This document shows, in pieces, positions 24,737 to 26,613 of a stretch of 26,613 nucleotides of DNA (positions are counted from its first letter, which is position 1; each line of letters opens with the position of its first letter). The stretch covers positions 1 through 26,613 of the forward strand of contig CALERQ010000089.1 of assembly GCA_937907305.1 (NCBI GenBank), written 5' to 3'. The position numbers and the translations under genes were made by a program. Source of the stretch: an uncultured Clostridia bacterium (GTDB taxonomy: Bacteria; Bacillota; Clostridia; Oscillospirales; Ruminococcaceae). A model generated the notes under the pieces. It saw only the letters and a program-made list of their open reading frames with translations, was not told the DNA's origin and made no database searches.

Positions 24737-26613
24737 TTACATCGCCACCAGCTTCTCGCCGTCGTAATCCACTGTGATGGCAGTCTCGGGGGCGGGGTCC
24801 TCGGCGATGATCCACCGGGCCAGCAGTGTCTCCACCTCGGTCTGGAGCAGCCGCTTCAGCGGCCGCGCGCCGTAGATGGGGTCGTACCCCTTGGCGATCA
24901 GATAGTCCTTGGCAGCGTCGGTCAGGGTGACGGTCAGCTGACGCTGGGCCATCCGCTTCTGCAGGTCGGCCACCAGCAGGTCCACAATGCCGCGGATGTT
25001 CTCCTTGGTGAGGGGCTTGTAGAAGACGATCTCATCCAGCCGGTTCAGGAACTCCGGCCGGAAGCTGCGGCGCAGCAGCTGGGTCACGCCGTCACGGGCC
25101 TCCTCACTGATCTCGCCGTTCTCCCCAATGCCCTCCAGAATGAGGTCGGAGCCCAGGTTGGAGGTCAGGATGATGATGGTGTTCTTAAAGTCCACGGTGC
25201 GGCCCTGGCTGTCGGTGATCCGGCCGTCATCCAGTACCTGCAGCAGCACATTGAATACATCGGGGTGCGCCTTTTCGATCTCATCGAACAGCACCACGGA
25301 GTAGGGCCGGCGGCGGACCGCTTCGGTCAGCTGACCGCCCTCCTCATAGCCCACATATCCGGGAGGCGCGCCGATGAGGCGGCTGACCGAGTACTTCTCC
25401 ATGTACTCACTCATATCGATCCGGACAATGTTGTGCTCATCGTCAAACAGCGCTTCGGCCAGCGCCTTGGCCAGCTCGGTTTTGCCCACGCCGGTGGGCC
25501 CGAGGAACAGGAACGAACCGATGGGCCGCTTGGGATCTCTTATCCCGGCCCGGCTGCGCAGAATAGCGTCCGAAACCTTGGTCACGGCCTCGTCCTGGCC
25601 AATGACACGGCGGTGCAGGATATCTTCCAGATGCAGGAGCTTCTCCCGTTCGCCCTCCATCAGCTTGGCCACCGGGATGCCGGTCCAGCGGGCCACAATG
25701 CGGGAGATCTCCTCTTCGGTGACCTTATCCCGCAGCAGGGTGTCCTCTTTTTCTTCGGTCTCGCCCGCCTTTTCGGCTTCCTCCAGCTCCTTTTGCAGCT
25801 GGGGCAGACGGCCGTATTTCAGCTCGGCGGCCTTGTTCAGGTCGTAGCGGTTCTGCGCCATCTCTATCTCGGCATTGATCTTCTCGATCTCCTGCCGCAG
25901 GTTCTGCACCTTGCCGATGGACTGCTTCTCGTTCTCCCAGCGGGCCTTCATGCCGTTAAACTGCTCCCGCAGCTCGGCCAGCTCCTTCTGGACCTCCGCC
26001 AGGTGGGCCTGGGTCAGCTTGTCGGTCTCCTTCTTCATGGCCGCTTCCTCAATTTCCAGCTGCATGATGCGGTGCCGCAGCTCATCCATTTCGGTGGGCA
26101 TGGAGTTCATCTCGGTCTTGATGAGCGCGCAGGCCTCATCCACCAGGTCTATGGCCTTATCCGGCAGGAAACGGTCGGTGATGTAGCGGTTGGATAGGGT
26201 AGCGGCAGCAATCAAGGCAGCGTCCTGAATTTTCACGCCGTGGTAGACCTCGTACCGCTCCTTCAAACCGCGCAGGATGGCAATGGTATCCTCCACGGTG
26301 GGTTCGGCCACCATAACGGGCTGGAAACGGCGCTCCAGGGCGGCATCCTTCTCGATGTACTTGCGGTACTCGTTCAGGGTGGTGGCGCCGATGCAGTGCA
26401 GCTCGCCGCGGGCCAGCATGGGCTTCAGCAGGTTGCCGGCATCCATGGCGCCGTCGGTCTTGCCGGCGCCGACGATGGTGTGCAGCTCATCGATGAACAG
26501 GATGATCTTGCCCTCGCTCTGCTGCACCTCGTTCAGCACGGCCTTCAGCCGTTCCTCAAATTCGCCGCGGAATTTGGCACCGGCCACCAGGGAGCCCATA
26601 TCCAGCGAGAACA
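24737..26613 (-). CDS. clpB: ClpB, AAA+ disaggregase; 5' end outside the window
   Basis: ClpB rescues aggregated proteins with the Hsp70 system. 624 residues are visible of about 860; the frame is open through the right edge ([22 protein letters not shown]), so roughly 240 N-terminal residues, including the N domain and the first Walker A, lie outside. Visible are the NBD1 Walker [14 protein letters not shown], the charged coiled-coil middle domain ([13 protein letters not shown] to [15 protein letters not shown]) that separates ClpB from ClpA/ClpX, ARWTGIPV, the NBD2 Walker [13 protein letters not shown] and Walker [14 protein letters not shown], pore loop [13 protein letters not shown], and sensor 2 GARPLKRLL. 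It precedes htpG on the same strand, a heat-shock pair. Confidence 0.97.
   Translation of the reverse strand, partial: FSLDMGSLVAGAKFRGEFEERLKAVLNEVQQSEGKIILFIDELHTIVGAGKTDGAMDAGNLLKPMLARGELHCIGATTLNEYRKYIEKDAALERRFQPVMVAEPTVEDTIAILRGLKERYEVYHGVKIQDAALIAAATLSNRYITDRFLPDKAIDLVDEACALIKTEMNSMPTEMDELRHRIMQLEIEEAAMKKETDKLTQAHLAEVQKELAELREQFNGMKARWENEKQSIGKVQNLRQEIEKINAEIEMAQNRYDLNKAAELKYGRLPQLQKELEEAEKAGETEEKEDTLLRDKVTEEEISRIVARWTGIPVAKLMEGEREKLLHLEDILHRRVIGQDEAVTKVSDAILRSRAGIRDPKRPIGSFLFLGPTGVGKTELAKALAEALFDDEHNIVRIDMSEYMEKYSVSRLIGAPPGYVGYEEGGQLTEAVRRRPYSVVLFDEIEKAHPDVFNVLLQVLDDGRITDSQGRTVDFKNTIIILTSNLGSDLILEGIGENGEISEEARDGVTQLLRRSFRPEFLNRLDEIVFYKPLTKENIRGIVDLLVADLQKRMAQRQLTVTLTDAAKDYLIAKGYDPIYGARPLKRLLQTEVETLLARWIIAEDPAPETAITVDYDGEKLVAM

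Overview
The window looks like chromosomal DNA of a GC-rich, DAP-type, low-branching Firmicute, most likely a clostridial member of the Oscillospiraceae/Ruminococcaceae. The evidence is a division and cell-wall (dcw) cluster in Firmicute order, SpoVG, a glmS ribozyme, a lysine riboswitch, sigma-A promoters and AGGAGG ribosome sites. The genus cannot be fixed from this sequence alone.

Region 1 (1-9455, + strand) is the dcw cluster: murE (cut by the window edge and broken by a frameshift), murF, mraY, ftsW, murG, murA, ftsQ/divIB and ftsZ. ftsZ has its own strong promoter and a terminator. murD is not in its usual place between mraY and ftsW. galE follows on its own promoter and ends at a two-way terminator shared with glmS.

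Region 2 (10538-13149, - strand) holds spoVG, a terminator, a sigma-A promoter, a glmS self-cleaving ribozyme with an additional folded leader, and glmS. GlmS makes the glucosamine-6-phosphate that leads to UDP-GlcNAc, the substrate of MurA and MurG.

Region 3 (13410-20079, + strand) holds murC, an NhaC-family transporter behind a complete lysine riboswitch with an attenuator (so probably a lysine transporter), an AlaA-like aminotransferase, a HAD phosphatase and a membrane-anchored C39-like cysteine protease.

Region 4 (20043-26613, - strand) holds a beta-CASP metallo-beta-lactamase-fold RNase, a GNAT acetyltransferase, htpG and the 3' two thirds of clpB.

The most unusual content is intergenic. 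Five elements of 76-86 bp (14923-15000, 17067-17152, 19314-19396, 21829-21912, 22524-22599) share one architecture: a 10-12 bp perfect closing stem enclosing three consecutive hairpins, almost all with 3-nt loops. Their sequences differ while pairing is kept, so the fold rather than the sequence is conserved. Each lies just past the 3' end of a gene. A second family of about 95 bp with nested pairing occurs upstream of spoVG (13208-13301) and htpG (24606-24700), in the same orientation and at similar distance from the start codon. I know of no named family that matches the three-hairpin element, but I could not search.
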